Made by a program: the position numbers and the translations under genes
NCBI RefSeq assembly: GCF_020539525.1
Contig: NZ_JACDXX010000020.1
Span: 1 to 64,000, forward strand
DNA: 64,000 bases
Direction of reading: 5' to 3'
Origin: Pseudogemmobacter faecipullorum
Lineage (GTDB): Bacteria; Pseudomonadota; Alphaproteobacteria; Rhodobacterales; Rhodobacteraceae
The notes under the pieces: model-generated
Database searches by the model: none
Told to the model about the DNA's origin: nothing
The model's input: the letters and a program-made list of their open reading frames with translations, nothing else
In this document: one piece after another, positions 39,808-48,288 of the stretch
Position numbering within the stretch: the stretch's first letter is position 1
Layout: the number at the start of each line of letters is the position of its first letter

Positions 39808-40014
39808 TTATGCGAGTTTGAGGTCGATGGCAGACTCGCGACCGTCGCGACCAGACTCGATATTGAAGGTCACAGCCTGACCGTCGTCCAGACTGCGGAT
39901 GCCTGCGCGCTCAAGTGCGGTAATGTGAACGAAAACGTCGTTACGACCGCCTTCAGGAGCGATAAAACCGAAACCCTTGGTTGCGTTAAACCATTTCACG
40001 GTGCCATTGGCCAT
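39808..40014 (-). CDS. Cold-shock-domain protein encoded in the prophage
   Basis: 68 residues from the ATG at 40014 ([20 protein letters not shown]), with AGGA 9 nt upstream. Both RNP motifs are intact: KGFGFI and DVFVHI. A single-stranded nucleic-acid chaperone of the CspA family. It is separated from its neighbours by gaps of ~250 bp on each side, which suggests its own transcription unit. In host genomes csp genes are common; here it is inside the prophage between terminase and early genes. Confidence 0.92.
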   Translation of the reverse strand: MANGTVKWFNATKGFGFIAPEGGRNDVFVHITALERAGIRSLDDGQAVTFNIESGRDGRESAIDLKLA

Positions 40015-40263
40015 CGTGTTAATCCTTTTTGGAGAGTACCGCCCACAAGATGCGACGGCTCGGCACAAGCGGTGATCGAAGACTGTGCCGGAAAGGACCA
40101 GGGCCGAAAAGCGTAAATGCAAGGTACTCGTAACTCATCAAGCCGTAAGTTGAAACAACAAACTACCACCTCGATGAAATTTCCAGCCACGGGTTACTTC
40201 GAAACCCTTTGACGCCTCTACCTGCGGTGGCGCAGGGTGGCGGGATTGGAGAGGGAGAGAAAC

Positions 40264-40428
40264 ATGCCAGCAATTGGTGCAAATGAAAGATCATTCTCAG
40301 ATAGTGATCTGAAGCAAGCGATTGCGGTGGCAGCCGAGGTCGAGGGATTGAGCCCGACAAAGGCTGCGTCGTTGGCAGATCGTGCCGTAAAAATTTTGGG
40401 CGAACTCAATGAGTTTGCAGAGGACTGA
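40264..40428 (+). CDS. Small soluble protein (moron candidate)
   Basis: 54 residues from the ATG at 40264, preceded by GGGAGAG 5 nt upstream: MPAIGANERSFSDSDLKQAI and a helical remainder ending LNEFAED. It is divergent from the cold-shock gene and followed by a hairpin, so it is an isolated unit. No family recognised. Confidence 0.65.
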   Translation: MPAIGANERSFSDSDLKQAIAVAAEVEGLSPTKAASLADRAVKILGELNEFAED

Positions 40429-40436
40429 AACGAAAA

Positions 40437-40463
40437 CGCCCGGCAGGATTTCTCCTACGGGCG
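40437..40463 (+). terminator. Hairpin after the small gene
   Basis: CGCCCG..AGGA-loop-TCCT.CGGGCG, a two-part stem followed by CTCTTCT. Its outer arm matches that of the hairpin at 39610-39636. Confidence 0.6.
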
Positions 40464-40513
40464 CTCTTCTGCGTTCAGCATGATACTAAATTGTTCACCC
40501 CGAATGTCAAGCC

Positions 40514-41137
40514 TTAGCGTCCGCGGCGCAGATCGACCACATGACCCAGGGCCAGCACCATCGCGGCGGGGTCGCGGGCGCGATGGTCATCGACCACTAC
40601 GCGCATCACCTCTGCCATGGGGCCCGGGCCGGATCGCCCGATCCGCTCCTCGATAACCTGCATTCCGAGAACGGCCTGATCCTGCTTCTCCTCGTCACTA
40701 CGTCGGTCAGCCGGGGGTGTGGTGCTGTCCGCGCTCAGTTCCTCCAGTGGCAGCAGAAGGCGCAGGCACTGAGCGTGCCGGTTCGGCGCTCCGATTGCCC
40801 GGTCAAAGGCGATGATTGCCGCGCGGACATGCTGGATCGCCTCCCAGTATTCCTGCCGGTCCTTATGCGAGGGAATGACTGAAGCCATCGCGCCGCCGGC
40901 TTCGCATCCCCACCACGGATCGCGCATCTCGCGCCATTGGCCTTCAGGCTTACCCCAGCGCCGCGCCCGCGCCTTCAGCATCGCCTTTTGCGGATCCTGC
41001 TCGACCCGAATTTCGCGCATGCGGGCCTTGCCGCGCTTGGCAGGGCGAGGCGTGGCAGCCAGGGCCACCACCGGAGCCGCCGTCACCCTGCTCGCCTTTT
41101 CCGCCGCCCGCTTTTTCGCCCGGTCTGTTTTGCTCAT
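40514..41137 (-). CDS. Phage protein with basic N terminus, unknown
   Basis: 207 residues from the ATG at 41137 (MSKTDRAKKRAAEKASRVTA). The first ~60 residues are Lys/Arg/Ala-rich, the remainder helical with a conserved-looking RRWGKPEGQWREMRDPWWG segment. It is the last gene of the leftward early/middle cluster before the moron region. It could be a DNA-binding regulator of late genes, but no motif proves this. Confidence 0.6.
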   Translation of the reverse strand: MSKTDRAKKRAAEKASRVTAAPVVALAATPRPAKRGKARMREIRVEQDPQKAMLKARARRWGKPEGQWREMRDPWWGCEAGGAMASVIPSHKDRQEYWEAIQHVRAAIIAFDRAIGAPNRHAQCLRLLLPLEELSADSTTPPADRRSDEEKQDQAVLGMQVIEERIGRSGPGPMAEVMRVVVDDHRARDPAAMVLALGHVVDLRRGR

Positions 41138-41166
41138 CTGTCCCTCGTTGGTCTTCTTGTTGATAT

Positions 41167-41448
41167 TCACAGCCAGCCAGCGATGGCCCATGCGAGTGCC
41201 AGCGCGGAGGCTGACAGGCTGAGCAGGTCCACCATTGTCCGCCTTAAGATCTTGTCCCGCCTTTCTTCTCTGGCGGCGTGGTCCGCACGAAGGCTCATCA
41301 CGGCATCCTGCGCGCGGATAACTGCTTCCTCTCGCTCCATCATGCGGACCAGCCAGAGAGCGCTTGCGCGGTCGAGGGTGAGCCTTGCCTCGCCGTTCAG
41401 GGCGGCTGCCACGCGGAGCCGTTGTGCCAGGGTCAGCTCGGATCCCAT
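41167..41448 (-). CDS. Small tail-anchored membrane protein, unknown
   Basis: 93 residues, helical and charged for ~70 residues (LTLDRASALWLVRMMEREEA) and a C-terminal hydrophobic helix (LLSLSASALALAWAIAGWL). Topology suggests a C-tail anchor in the inner membrane. It lies 3 bp after the preceding stop. Confidence 0.55.
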   Translation of the reverse strand: MGSELTLAQRLRVAAALNGEARLTLDRASALWLVRMMEREEAVIRAQDAVMSLRADHAAREERRDKILRRTMVDLLSLSASALALAWAIAGWL

Positions 41449-41451
41449 CCC

Positions 41452-43047
41452 TCAGCCCTCCCCTGCCTGTGCGGGCTGTGAGAGGGCGGCGAGGGCGGCG
41501 CGCAGTTCCTCGGCGGCGTCCTGCGAGTTCTGGAACACCTTGCGAGGCGTCGAGCTGCGCACTTCATCCTCTTTGCACAGGAACGCATCCATCCAGCGAA
41601 GGTGGGATTGCACAGCGTCAATCAGCGGCTTCACCGTCACCCCGGCGCTGGCGGGGGCGGGATCTGCCCGCAACACGAAATCCGGCACATGGACGCGCTT
41701 CGGCCCAAATCCTCCACTCGTAAACTCAGCCTCGGGCCATTCAGAAATGGTCTGCGTTTTACCGTTGCAGTAGCGGGTCCGCACTTTGCCGCCCTCGACG
41801 GATACCACTTGATAAAGCTCAAGATCTGCGCGGCTTGTCGTGTAATAGTCGCCGGGCTTTGGCTCCCACATCATGCCCTGATAGAAGCGAAGAGACAGGG
41901 CCGCCAGCTTCTGGCGCATCGTCAACTCGGTCAACTCCGCCTGCACATCTACGGCAAAAGTCGGGGCGCAGTAATTCGCGCTGAAGAGATCCCCCTCATT
42001 CGCCCAGACCAGAATGCAATCGCCATTCGCCCACAGGGACTGCCCTTCTGGCGTGTCGCGCAGCCAGGCCCGCATTTCATCGCGGGTAGCGCCTGCAGGC
42101 GCCGCAAAGCGAACTCGGCCACCTATCGGGGTATCGCCCACCACCGGCTCCCCCTGCGCGGCCAGTGCGGCCTGCACCCGGGCCTCTACGGCGCGCTCAA
42201 AGGCGGCGGTTGCATCGGCGGGGGTGAGGGTGCGGATTGCTTCTGCCATACCGGCACCATCATGACCATCACCCAGCGCAGCAGCCTCCCTTGCAGCCGC
42301 CTCATACGCCCCGGCCACCTGTGCCAGTGCTGCGTCACGCTCTTCCAGCGCCATTCTATATTTTTGCGACACCCGGACATATCTGGATTTTTCGTTCTCG
42401 ATCGCCGTGTCGCGCTCGGCCTCCAACTCGGCAAGGCGGGCCTCGGCGCGTTCGGCGCGAGAAGTCGCTTCAATCAGAGCGCCACGCATAAACACCCGCG
42501 ACAGGTTGCGCTCCCCTGCCTTCTCTACGCCCCTTCGGACTGCAGCGACCAGTTCATCGTAACCAGCCGCCTTCTTGCGCCATTCGTCGCGGCGGCGCGT
42601 CATCTCCTTGAGTTCAGCGACCAGGTTGCCTTTCTCCACCTCCCCCGCTTCCGGGGCGGCAGGGAGGGCGCGGAGCAAGTGGGCGGCATGATACTTGTCG
42701 CCGCTATCGATCTCGGATGATCCCAGTATTTCAGCAATCGCCGCCTCCCGGCTGATCAGGCCGCCCGCCGGTGCTGCCGCTATCGCGCCCGAGATGTGGC
42801 AATCTCGGCCTAGAATGCCGCCATCCAAAAGGTGGGGTTGACCATCATATTTACCGGGGTTGCGCGAATCACCAGATGAGAGCAGCGTCACACGCTCAGG
42901 GAGTAACGAGTTATCGCGTGCGGGGCTGCTGGCCCTGTCCCCAACTCCGCCAGTGGCCCTTGCGATAGCCGCTGCTCCTGGCTCGCCCGTAATACTGGGG
43001 GGCGACGGGCGAGCATTTGCAGCGTTCAAATTCATTTTGTCAGTCAT
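41452..43047 (-). CDS. Large coiled-coil early phage protein (Ead/Ea22-like)
   Basis: 531 residues in three parts: an N-terminal low-complexity part ending in GLISREAAIAEILGSSE, a coiled coil at ~160-260 (SRAERAEARLAELEAERD), and a C-terminal globular part with GDYYTTSRADLELYQVVSV. The variable helical design with ISREAA and an 'LRALPA' segment is like Ead/Ea22 proteins of temperate phages, whose role is unclear. ATGA overlap upstream. Confidence 0.55.
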   Translation of the reverse strand: MTDKMNLNAANARPSPPSITGEPGAAAIARATGGVGDRASSPARDNSLLPERVTLLSSGDSRNPGKYDGQPHLLDGGILGRDCHISGAIAAAPAGGLISREAAIAEILGSSEIDSGDKYHAAHLLRALPAAPEAGEVEKGNLVAELKEMTRRRDEWRKKAAGYDELVAAVRRGVEKAGERNLSRVFMRGALIEATSRAERAEARLAELEAERDTAIENEKSRYVRVSQKYRMALEERDAALAQVAGAYEAAAREAAALGDGHDGAGMAEAIRTLTPADATAAFERAVEARVQAALAAQGEPVVGDTPIGGRVRFAAPAGATRDEMRAWLRDTPEGQSLWANGDCILVWANEGDLFSANYCAPTFAVDVQAELTELTMRQKLAALSLRFYQGMMWEPKPGDYYTTSRADLELYQVVSVEGGKVRTRYCNGKTQTISEWPEAEFTSGGFGPKRVHVPDFVLRADPAPASAGVTVKPLIDAVQSHLRWMDAFLCKEDEVRSSTPRKVFQNSQDAAEELRAALAALSQPAQAGEG

Positions 43048-43655
43048 TTGTGCTCATCCATGCTAAAGCGCGGCCACTTGCCCTTGAAACCCGAGGGCGG
43101 GCCGACATCGTTTGGGTCAATTCCTTCGGAAATCATGCGGGCCAGCGCTTCGGCCTGCCGCGCGTCGTAATCGGCCCAGATCGCAGCCTGACCAACCTCT
43201 CGGGCGCACCAGCCCCAGTGCTCCCGGGAGCGGTCTGCAAAGCCGTGATACGCCAGCGATTGCTGCCACTGCGTCACATAGCTGGGCCACCAGCGTTCCA
43301 GCTTGCCGCCGAGGCCAGATTTCGCCGCTGGGGCATCGATGTGCTCCTCGACCAGCTGGATCACCTCATCGACCGAAGCGCCACCGGTGGCCATGCTGCG
43401 AAATCCAGTGCAGGACCAGAACAGCGAGCCGGGCGGCTGAACGGTATAGGTCGATGCGCCGAACGCGCTGACGATCAAGCAGGGGATGCCCCGGATTTCG
43501 ATCTCAACCGGATCAGGGCTGTCCTCGTAGATCTCCATCGAGTACGCGGCTTCCCCATAGGCGCGGGTCAGCACCGTGCGGCGTGGGCGAGGCACATAGA
43601 CCACGGGTTCCGGCTTCGGCTCCCAGAGGTCCAGCATGGAGAGTTGCTCGCTCAT
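43044..43655 (-). CDS. Phage protein, unknown
   Basis: 203 residues starting MSEQLSMLDLWEPKPEPVVY, rich in Trp and His in its C-terminal half (LERWWPSYVTQWQQSLAYHG). Both ends overlap neighbours as ATGA, so it is a fixed member of the leftward early operon. No domain recognised. Confidence 0.6.
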   Translation of the reverse strand: MSEQLSMLDLWEPKPEPVVYVPRPRRTVLTRAYGEAAYSMEIYEDSPDPVEIEIRGIPCLIVSAFGASTYTVQPPGSLFWSCTGFRSMATGGASVDEVIQLVEEHIDAPAAKSGLGGKLERWWPSYVTQWQQSLAYHGFADRSREHWGWCAREVGQAAIWADYDARQAEALARMISEGIDPNDVGPPSGFKGKWPRFSMDEHK

Positions 43656-44569
43656 GCCTCCCCCTCGCGAGTGATGGCAACGGTATCCGTGGCGCGGGGC
43701 CTCAGCGCCTCAAGCACCTCCTGCCGGGAGAACCGGGCGGGCATCGTGCCCTTGCGCCCGACCAGCAGCTCGAAGCGCATCTTGATGAACTGGGGCGACC
43801 AGCCATTGATATCGGCGATCTGCATCACGGTCTGGCCGTCGAGCGCGCGCTCCAGCATGTCGACCTCGAGTTCGACACCCCACCCGGCCGGATACGGCAG
43901 CGCCCTCAGGTGAGCGGCAATGTCACTCCCGGATACCCCGTCCTGCCCCGCAGCTTGCGCAGAAATGGCCCCTGGCGCTTTTTCCACATCAGGGGTGCGG
44001 GCAGTGTCAGGCGCGCCGTGGGCGGCCTTCTTGGCGCGAGCAGCCGCAAGCGCCTCCACCTCGGCTGCGATCCGGGCCTTGAGGGTCGTCTGCATGCGAT
44101 ACCGGACCGCCTCGACGGTGCGGCCAGTCAGGAGCAGCGAGGCGGCAGCGGCCTGATCCTTGACGGTGGCGCCGATCATTTCGATGGCGCTGGCCACAAC
44201 CAGATCGTCTTCATCGCGGGTCCAGACCTGCGGAAGCGCGGGCTTGCTGTTCGCCGGGCGCGGCGCGGCCTCCGGGGCAGCATGCATTTTTTGCATATTG
44301 CTCGAACCGGTGCTCACCCCCGAGGAAATCGGCTCATTCCCCTGCGCTGGAAAGGCTTTATGGGTGGCGCCAGGCTCAAAGGAAATCGGTCCAGCGACAA
44401 CCGCCCGAACCGTTACCGCCGGAATGAGCGTGGCCGTCAGTGTGACCGGCACATCCTCGCCCAGCTCGGCACAGCGGCGGGCCTCCGCAATGATCATGTC
44501 GCGGATCAGATCGGCCGAGAACTCACATTCGATCTGGCGGACTTCGCGGATAATCGGTGTCATTTGCAT
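43652..44569 (-). CDS. Putative DNA-binding phage protein with SANT/Myb-like segment
   Basis: 305 residues from the ATG at 44569 (MQMTPIIREVRQIECEFS), chosen for the GGGGAG 5 nt upstream. Residues ~110-170 (QVWTRDEDDLVVASAIEMIG and TGRTVEAVRYRM) look like a Myb/SANT-type helix unit; a second HTH-like unit is near the C terminus (DGQTVMQIADINGWSPQFIK). Likely a regulator or replication accessory; function not established. Confidence 0.55.
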   Translation of the reverse strand: MQMTPIIREVRQIECEFSADLIRDMIIAEARRCAELGEDVPVTLTATLIPAVTVRAVVAGPISFEPGATHKAFPAQGNEPISSGVSTGSSNMQKMHAAPEAAPRPANSKPALPQVWTRDEDDLVVASAIEMIGATVKDQAAAASLLLTGRTVEAVRYRMQTTLKARIAAEVEALAAARAKKAAHGAPDTARTPDVEKAPGAISAQAAGQDGVSGSDIAAHLRALPYPAGWGVELEVDMLERALDGQTVMQIADINGWSPQFIKMRFELLVGRKGTMPARFSRQEVLEALRPRATDTVAITREGEA

Positions 44570-44769
44570 CAGATCTCCCCTGTCGGTCTGCGCCACGCTT
44601 TCGGGCGCTTGATGGTGTGGGTCAGGTGCCAGAAGCCGCAGTGCGGGCAGCGAAACGTCGTGTTGCCCTTCCGCTTGCTGGCGACCTTCTGGGCGGTCTT
44701 CGGGCTGCCGAATGGGTGCTTGCCCAGGCAGGCGGCTTCGACCGTGGTGTGGCGCGCGGGCTCAGCCAT
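44569..44769 (-). CDS. Small zinc-ribbon protein
   Basis: 66 residues from the ATG at 44769 (MAEPARHTTVEAACLGKH). CLGKHPFGSP and a CPHCGFWHLTH motif give Cys/His ligands of a zinc finger; the ends are basic. The start overlaps nothing but lies 4 bp after the upstream stop; its stop shares a base with the next start. Confidence 0.7.
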   Translation of the reverse strand: MAEPARHTTVEAACLGKHPFGSPKTAQKVASKRKGNTTFRCPHCGFWHLTHTIKRPKAWRRPTGEI

Positions 44770-44773
44770 GGGG

Positions 44774-45433
44774 TCACTCCGCAGCGAAGGCATCAGCGCT
44801 GTACGGCGCGCTCTTGTCGGGGATCGAGGCATCACGGTGCTGACGCTCGTCATTCCGCTGGCCCCAGACCTGCCGGGCGGCCTCGTGACGCTCTTTCGCC
44901 TCGGCCTCCCAGCGGTGGGCGGCGTTGAGCGCGGACTGGCGGGCCTCATCAGTCGGGTGGTTGCTGCCAACCCGGTTCCAGAAGGCGCCCTTGCGGTATC
45001 GCTCCATCGTCTCCCGGCTGACCAGGCGCTCGGCGATCAGCTCGACCGCGCCGCGACCCCAGAGCCAGTCCTCGCCGACCGGCTCATTCGCGGCCATCTT
45101 GCGGGCGGTGATCGCGACCTCCCGCATGTCGGCTCCCGAAAATGCCGGGCCGGTGGGGTTTGGCGCTTCCTGTGTCGCGATCTTCGCCGCGTCCCGGATT
45201 TCCTTCTCGGTCGGCCACATCGAGCCGCAAATCTCACCGAGGCGGGCCTCGAAGTGGGGCCACCACGCGGTTAATGCCTCCATGTGGCGGGGCGCGTTGC
45301 GGATCAGGACCGCCAGCAGAGCGCCGATCTCGTCGGCCTGGGCGGCGGGCTTATCCTCAAACCGGCGCGGCATCTGCTTGCGGCTCAGGAAGCGGGTCAG
45401 GCGGGATTTCAGGTCGGCTTCGTGGAGGCTCAT
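44774..45433 (-). CDS. Phage protein, unknown
   Basis: 219 residues starting MSLHEADLKSRLTRFLSRKQ, helical, with AAQADEIGALLAVLIRNAPR and a Lys/Glu-rich C terminus. It follows the DUF1376 gene with a shared base, the place where a replication partner (loader) is often encoded, but no Walker motifs are present. Confidence 0.6.
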   Translation of the reverse strand: MSLHEADLKSRLTRFLSRKQMPRRFEDKPAAQADEIGALLAVLIRNAPRHMEALTAWWPHFEARLGEICGSMWPTEKEIRDAAKIATQEAPNPTGPAFSGADMREVAITARKMAANEPVGEDWLWGRGAVELIAERLVSRETMERYRKGAFWNRVGSNHPTDEARQSALNAAHRWEAEAKERHEAARQVWGQRNDERQHRDASIPDKSAPYSADAFAAE

Positions 45434-46278
45434 CAGGCGCGTCCTTCGGCTTCGAGTTGAGACATGATCGCGGCGATATCGGGCTGGACGGATCGGGTCG
45501 GAGAGGCGCGAGGCCCCTGCCCGGCGGTCGGTTGGAGCGGGGCGGCGGTCAGCTGGCCGGAGAGGCGCTGCATGGCTGGCGTGAAATATTTGAAGCTGCT
45601 GGCCGGCCCGTCTGGCTTACCGGCGGTGATGCGGCGCAACTCATCGAGGACCGCTGGCAGCGTCAGGCCGGGCAGCTCCAGCCAGCGGCGCGCCTCGGCC
45701 ATGTCACCTTGGCCACCGATGAATTTTGAGGGACCGACGACGCCGTCCGGACCGACGCCCATGGCGGCGAGGATCTGCTCCCGGTCGGCCGGGTCTTGCT
45801 GGGGAAATTTGGGATCAGGAACAGCCTCGCGCTCGCACGCGCTACCACCACCACCCTCTTTCTTATCTGTATCTGTATCTGTATCTGTATGGTTGAACGC
45901 CTGTTGAACGGGCGTTGCATCCGCCTGTTGATTTTGTTGCCTTTTTTTGGCGCTTGCTTTTCCGGCCTTGGATGCATTTTTCAGATCGTTCGCACGACTT
46001 GAAATTTCGATTTCGGCACGATCATTCGAGAGCATGCCTTCAGCGAGGTTCAGCTTGCCCAGAGCGATCAGTTTTTCGACCGTTTTGGTGAAGGTGGCCT
46101 CGCGCATCCCGCAATAGGTCGCGAGACGCAGAACGTTGAACTCGACCGGCCCGTTTTCCTCATAGATCAGGCAGAGGAGCATTTGATACAGACCCACTTC
46201 CTGCGCGGACATGCCTCGCACGCCGTTCATGAAGTCAGCCGGATAGAACTTGAACCAGGGGGCCGTGCGGTCTGACAT
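45433..46278 (-). CDS. DUF1376/YdaU-like replication-associated protein
   Basis: 281 residues from the ATG at 46278 (MSDRTAPWFKFYPADFMNGV). The N-terminal ~85 residues (APWFKFYPADFMNGVRGMSA, then EVGLYQMLLCLIYEENGP) are the signature of DUF1376 proteins of phage replication modules, a winged-helix type domain. A low-complexity linker (around residue 130-150) contains Asp-Thr repeats encoded by a hexanucleotide repeat. The C-terminal part has WLELPGLTLPAVLDELRRI. Likely origin binding or primosome role. Confidence 0.8.
   Translation of the reverse strand: MSDRTAPWFKFYPADFMNGVRGMSAQEVGLYQMLLCLIYEENGPVEFNVLRLATYCGMREATFTKTVEKLIALGKLNLAEGMLSNDRAEIEISSRANDLKNASKAGKASAKKRQQNQQADATPVQQAFNHTDTDTDTDKKEGGGGSACEREAVPDPKFPQQDPADREQILAAMGVGPDGVVGPSKFIGGQGDMAEARRWLELPGLTLPAVLDELRRITAGKPDGPASSFKYFTPAMQRLSGQLTAAPLQPTAGQGPRASPTRSVQPDIAAIMSQLEAEGRA
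45864..45890. repeat. Hexanucleotide tandem repeat, 4.5 copies of TATCTG
   Basis: Perfect tandem repeat within the DUF1376 gene encoding alternating Asp-Thr. As the unit is two codons long, copy changes keep the frame. Confidence 0.9.
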
Positions 46279-46760
46279 TATGCGATCTGCCTCCAATGCT
46301 CAGCGGCGGCGCGGCTTTCAGCGGCGGCCGTGCGGGCCATCGCAGCCGCCAGCTGGAACTCGCGATAATCGGCAATCGTGCGGCCAGGGCGATGCCTGCT
46401 GATGCCACGCCCTGCAGCGCTCATGCCCATTCGGTGAGCCTTCATGTGGACCGCGGCCACCGTCACGCCGTAGTGCAGGGCAATTTCCTCAGCCGTCACG
46501 CCAAAGACCCAGAGCGCCGGGAATTCGCTGTCAAAATGATCGCGTGCGGCGCCTCGCAGGACGCTGCGAGATGGCAAGCCTCTGGCCTTGGCGCGCATCT
46601 GGACAGCCTTCGCTGATATGCCGAGGGCAGCGGCCAGATCATCCATCTTAAGGCTCATATCGTGCCAGAGGCGTGCGAACTCTGCCCGCGTGACCTCTTT
46701 TCCACGGTGAGGGCGTGATCCCTTTCGGTCCTGCTGATAAGCGATCAGGTGCTCGATCAT
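46278..46760 (-). CDS. HTH phage protein
   Basis: 160 residues from the ATG at 46760 (MIEHLIAYQQDRKGSRPH). Two helix-turn-helix-like units are seen: MDDLAAALGISAKAVQMRAK and AEEIALHYGVTVAAVHMKAH. ATGA overlap with the nuclease gene. Such double-HTH proteins are commonly small phage regulators. Confidence 0.65.
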   Translation of the reverse strand: MIEHLIAYQQDRKGSRPHRGKEVTRAEFARLWHDMSLKMDDLAAALGISAKAVQMRAKARGLPSRSVLRGAARDHFDSEFPALWVFGVTAEEIALHYGVTVAAVHMKAHRMGMSAAGRGISRHRPGRTIADYREFQLAAAMARTAAAESRAAAEHWRQIA

Positions 46761-47176
46761 GGCAGCACCACCTTCCGGGCGCCCGGCTGCTGCCAGATCC
46801 CCCATTCGTCCAGCTTGGCAGCCACATCTTCAGGCGAGCGCACCACGGCGACCCGATAGCCCAGCGTGGTGAGCCGCTCGTGCAGCTCGCGCTGATCCTT
46901 GTCCGGGTAATTGCCGGGGGCTTTGACCTCAAAGAGCATCGGCCCGATGTTTGCCCAGGGCAGCACGATCAGATCGGGGAAGCCTTTAACCGTGCCATTC
47001 TCGCGGTTCTCGGCGATCTGCCGCGACAGCTTGTATCCGGAGAGGCCAATCGCATTCGGGCTGTGATGGATCAGAGCATCAGGCAGCGCGAGGCGCAGAT
47101 AATCGAGGATGCTCCGATGGATCGGGCCCTCAATGTCGCGCGGCTTTGCGCGGGATTTTCGCAGGTTCACTGGCAT
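46757..47176 (-). CDS. VRR-NUC family nuclease
   Basis: 139 residues from the ATG at 47176 with GGAG 5 nt upstream. The PD-(D/E)xK core is intact: GFPDLIVL followed by LFEVKAPG, with an upstream acidic residue in the first helix (RDIEGPIHRSILDYLR). Stand-alone VRR-NUC proteins cleave branched DNA and act in phage replication or recombination. It may replace a classical Holliday-junction resolvase, none of which was seen elsewhere. Confidence 0.88.
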   Translation of the reverse strand: MPVNLRKSRAKPRDIEGPIHRSILDYLRLALPDALIHHSPNAIGLSGYKLSRQIAENRENGTVKGFPDLIVLPWANIGPMLFEVKAPGNYPDKDQRELHERLTTLGYRVAVVRSPEDVAAKLDEWGIWQQPGARKVVLP

Positions 47177-47178
47177 GG

Positions 47179-47826
47179 TCACTCCATCCCCAGCGCGTTC
47201 ATGTAGGTTTCAAGGATGGCCTCGGCCTCAGCCCGCACTTCCGGATCCTGCCGGCGCATGACGACGATCTTACGGACCGCCTTGGCGTCAAAGCCCCGGC
47301 CTTTGATCTCCGCGAAGATCTCTTTGATCTGGCAAGCAATGTCGCGCTTCTCGGCTTCCATCTGCTCGATGCGCTCGATGAACTGGCGCAGTTCGTCGGC
47401 AGTGACGCTGAACGCCCTGTCCCGCACAGCCAGATCGGCCTCGGTGTTTTTCATGGGGGTTTCGCCCTTGAAGTCGGCCGCGCCACCGATGCGGATTGAG
47501 GCAAAATCACTCATCCGGATATGTGATGGATCGGCATCCTCAATCGGCCGGATGATTGACCTGATGAGAGCGGTTTTATCCTGCGATGCTGCGATCTCAT
47601 CCCAGCGGGGTGTGAGGCCTGCCCAGTAGGCATTGACCTCAGCCATCCGTGACAGGTCGCCGCGCAACTGCGGGTAGTCGGCGAGAAACGCCTCGCAGCG
47701 CCCGAAGTCATCAGCATCATGCGGGTAATCCCCGCCTTGCTTCCCGATGCCAAGCAGGTGGGCCGCGATGCTCTTTGCGGAAGCACCGCGGATCGAGATG
47801 GTCTCTTCCGGTGAATGGTCACGCAT
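47179..47826 (-). CDS. Fusion of a phage domain with a GapR/DUF2312 DNA-binding domain
   Basis: 215 residues. Residues ~1-115 (ETISIRGASAKSIAAHLLG, then YPHDADDFGRCEAFLADYP) form a domain seen in phage proteins of unknown role. Residues ~140-215 (TADELRQFIERIEQMEAEKR followed by IKEIFAEIKGRGFDAKAVRK and VMRRQDPE) are GapR (DUF2312), a nucleoid protein that encircles overtwisted DNA. GapR is normally ~80-90 residues alone. Met125 at 47454 has AAGGG upstream and could start a stand-alone 91-residue GapR. Confidence 0.8.
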   Translation of the reverse strand: MRDHSPEETISIRGASAKSIAAHLLGIGKQGGDYPHDADDFGRCEAFLADYPQLRGDLSRMAEVNAYWAGLTPRWDEIAASQDKTALIRSIIRPIEDADPSHIRMSDFASIRIGGAADFKGETPMKNTEADLAVRDRAFSVTADELRQFIERIEQMEAEKRDIACQIKEIFAEIKGRGFDAKAVRKIVVMRRQDPEVRAEAEAILETYMNALGME

Positions 47827-48005
47827 CAGCGCTGCCCCTTATCTTCCGGCCCGCAAGCAAGGATCGCGCGGTTGATCCGCTGCAGCTCCTCGACGGCCTG
47901 TTTGAACGCTTGTGAATTGCCGCGCAGAAGCGCGCGGTGCTTGGCAGTGAGCCAAGTCAGGCGCTCGGCCCCGAGGTGTGCAAGGAGCCGGGCGCGGTCG
48001 GTCAT
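47826..48005 (-). CDS. Small helical phage protein
   Basis: 59 residues starting MTDRARLLAHLGAERLTWLT, amphipathic and basic. Start and stop overlap both neighbours (ATGA and TGATG), so it is locked between the cro-like gene and the GapR fusion. Too short to classify. Confidence 0.65.
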   Translation of the reverse strand: MTDRARLLAHLGAERLTWLTAKHRALLRGNSQAFKQAVEELQRINRAILACGPEDKGQR

Positions 48006-48283
48006 GGGGTGGCCCGTATCTTTTCGCCAGGGACCGTTTGTTGAGCGGGGGACAAGTCAAAGAAATCGTCCGGTGACAGATCAATTTCACCACGTTGCGC
48101 AGCCGCCATGAGGCGCGCTTGGGCATCAGTGGGAACTAGCCCGCCGGTGCCGCCCTTCTGTTTTGGGTGGCGCCATTTGTGGATACTTGGCGCCGCACGA
48201 CCAGTAATCTTCGATACAGCAGCAACGCCGCCACACTTCTCGATTACGCGCGCGGCGACTGGGGAGACATGAAATGTGATCAT
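48002..48283 (-). CDS. Cro-like regulator
   Basis: 93 residues. Residues ~15-45 (IEKCGGVAAVSKITGRAAPS) form a Cro-type helix-turn-helix with IHKWR after it. It is the first gene of the leftward operon, divergent from the repressor, the classical place of cro. The -10 of its promoter ends only 6 bp before the ATG, so the mRNA is probably leaderless. Confidence 0.85.
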   Translation of the reverse strand: MITFHVSPVAARVIEKCGGVAAVSKITGRAAPSIHKWRHPKQKGGTGGLVPTDAQARLMAAAQRGEIDLSPDDFFDLSPAQQTVPGEKIRATP

Positions 48284-48288
48284 GCCGC

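Noticed and set aside
45864-45890. CRISPR-like array
   Set aside because: Contiguous six-base units without spacers; a microsatellite inside a coding region. No CRISPR array or cas gene was seen anywhere in the window.
47839-48126. A 95-codon minus-strand frame across the start of the cro-like gene
   Set aside because: It runs out of frame through both the cro-like gene and the 59-residue gene, which are tightly coupled and more gene-like.
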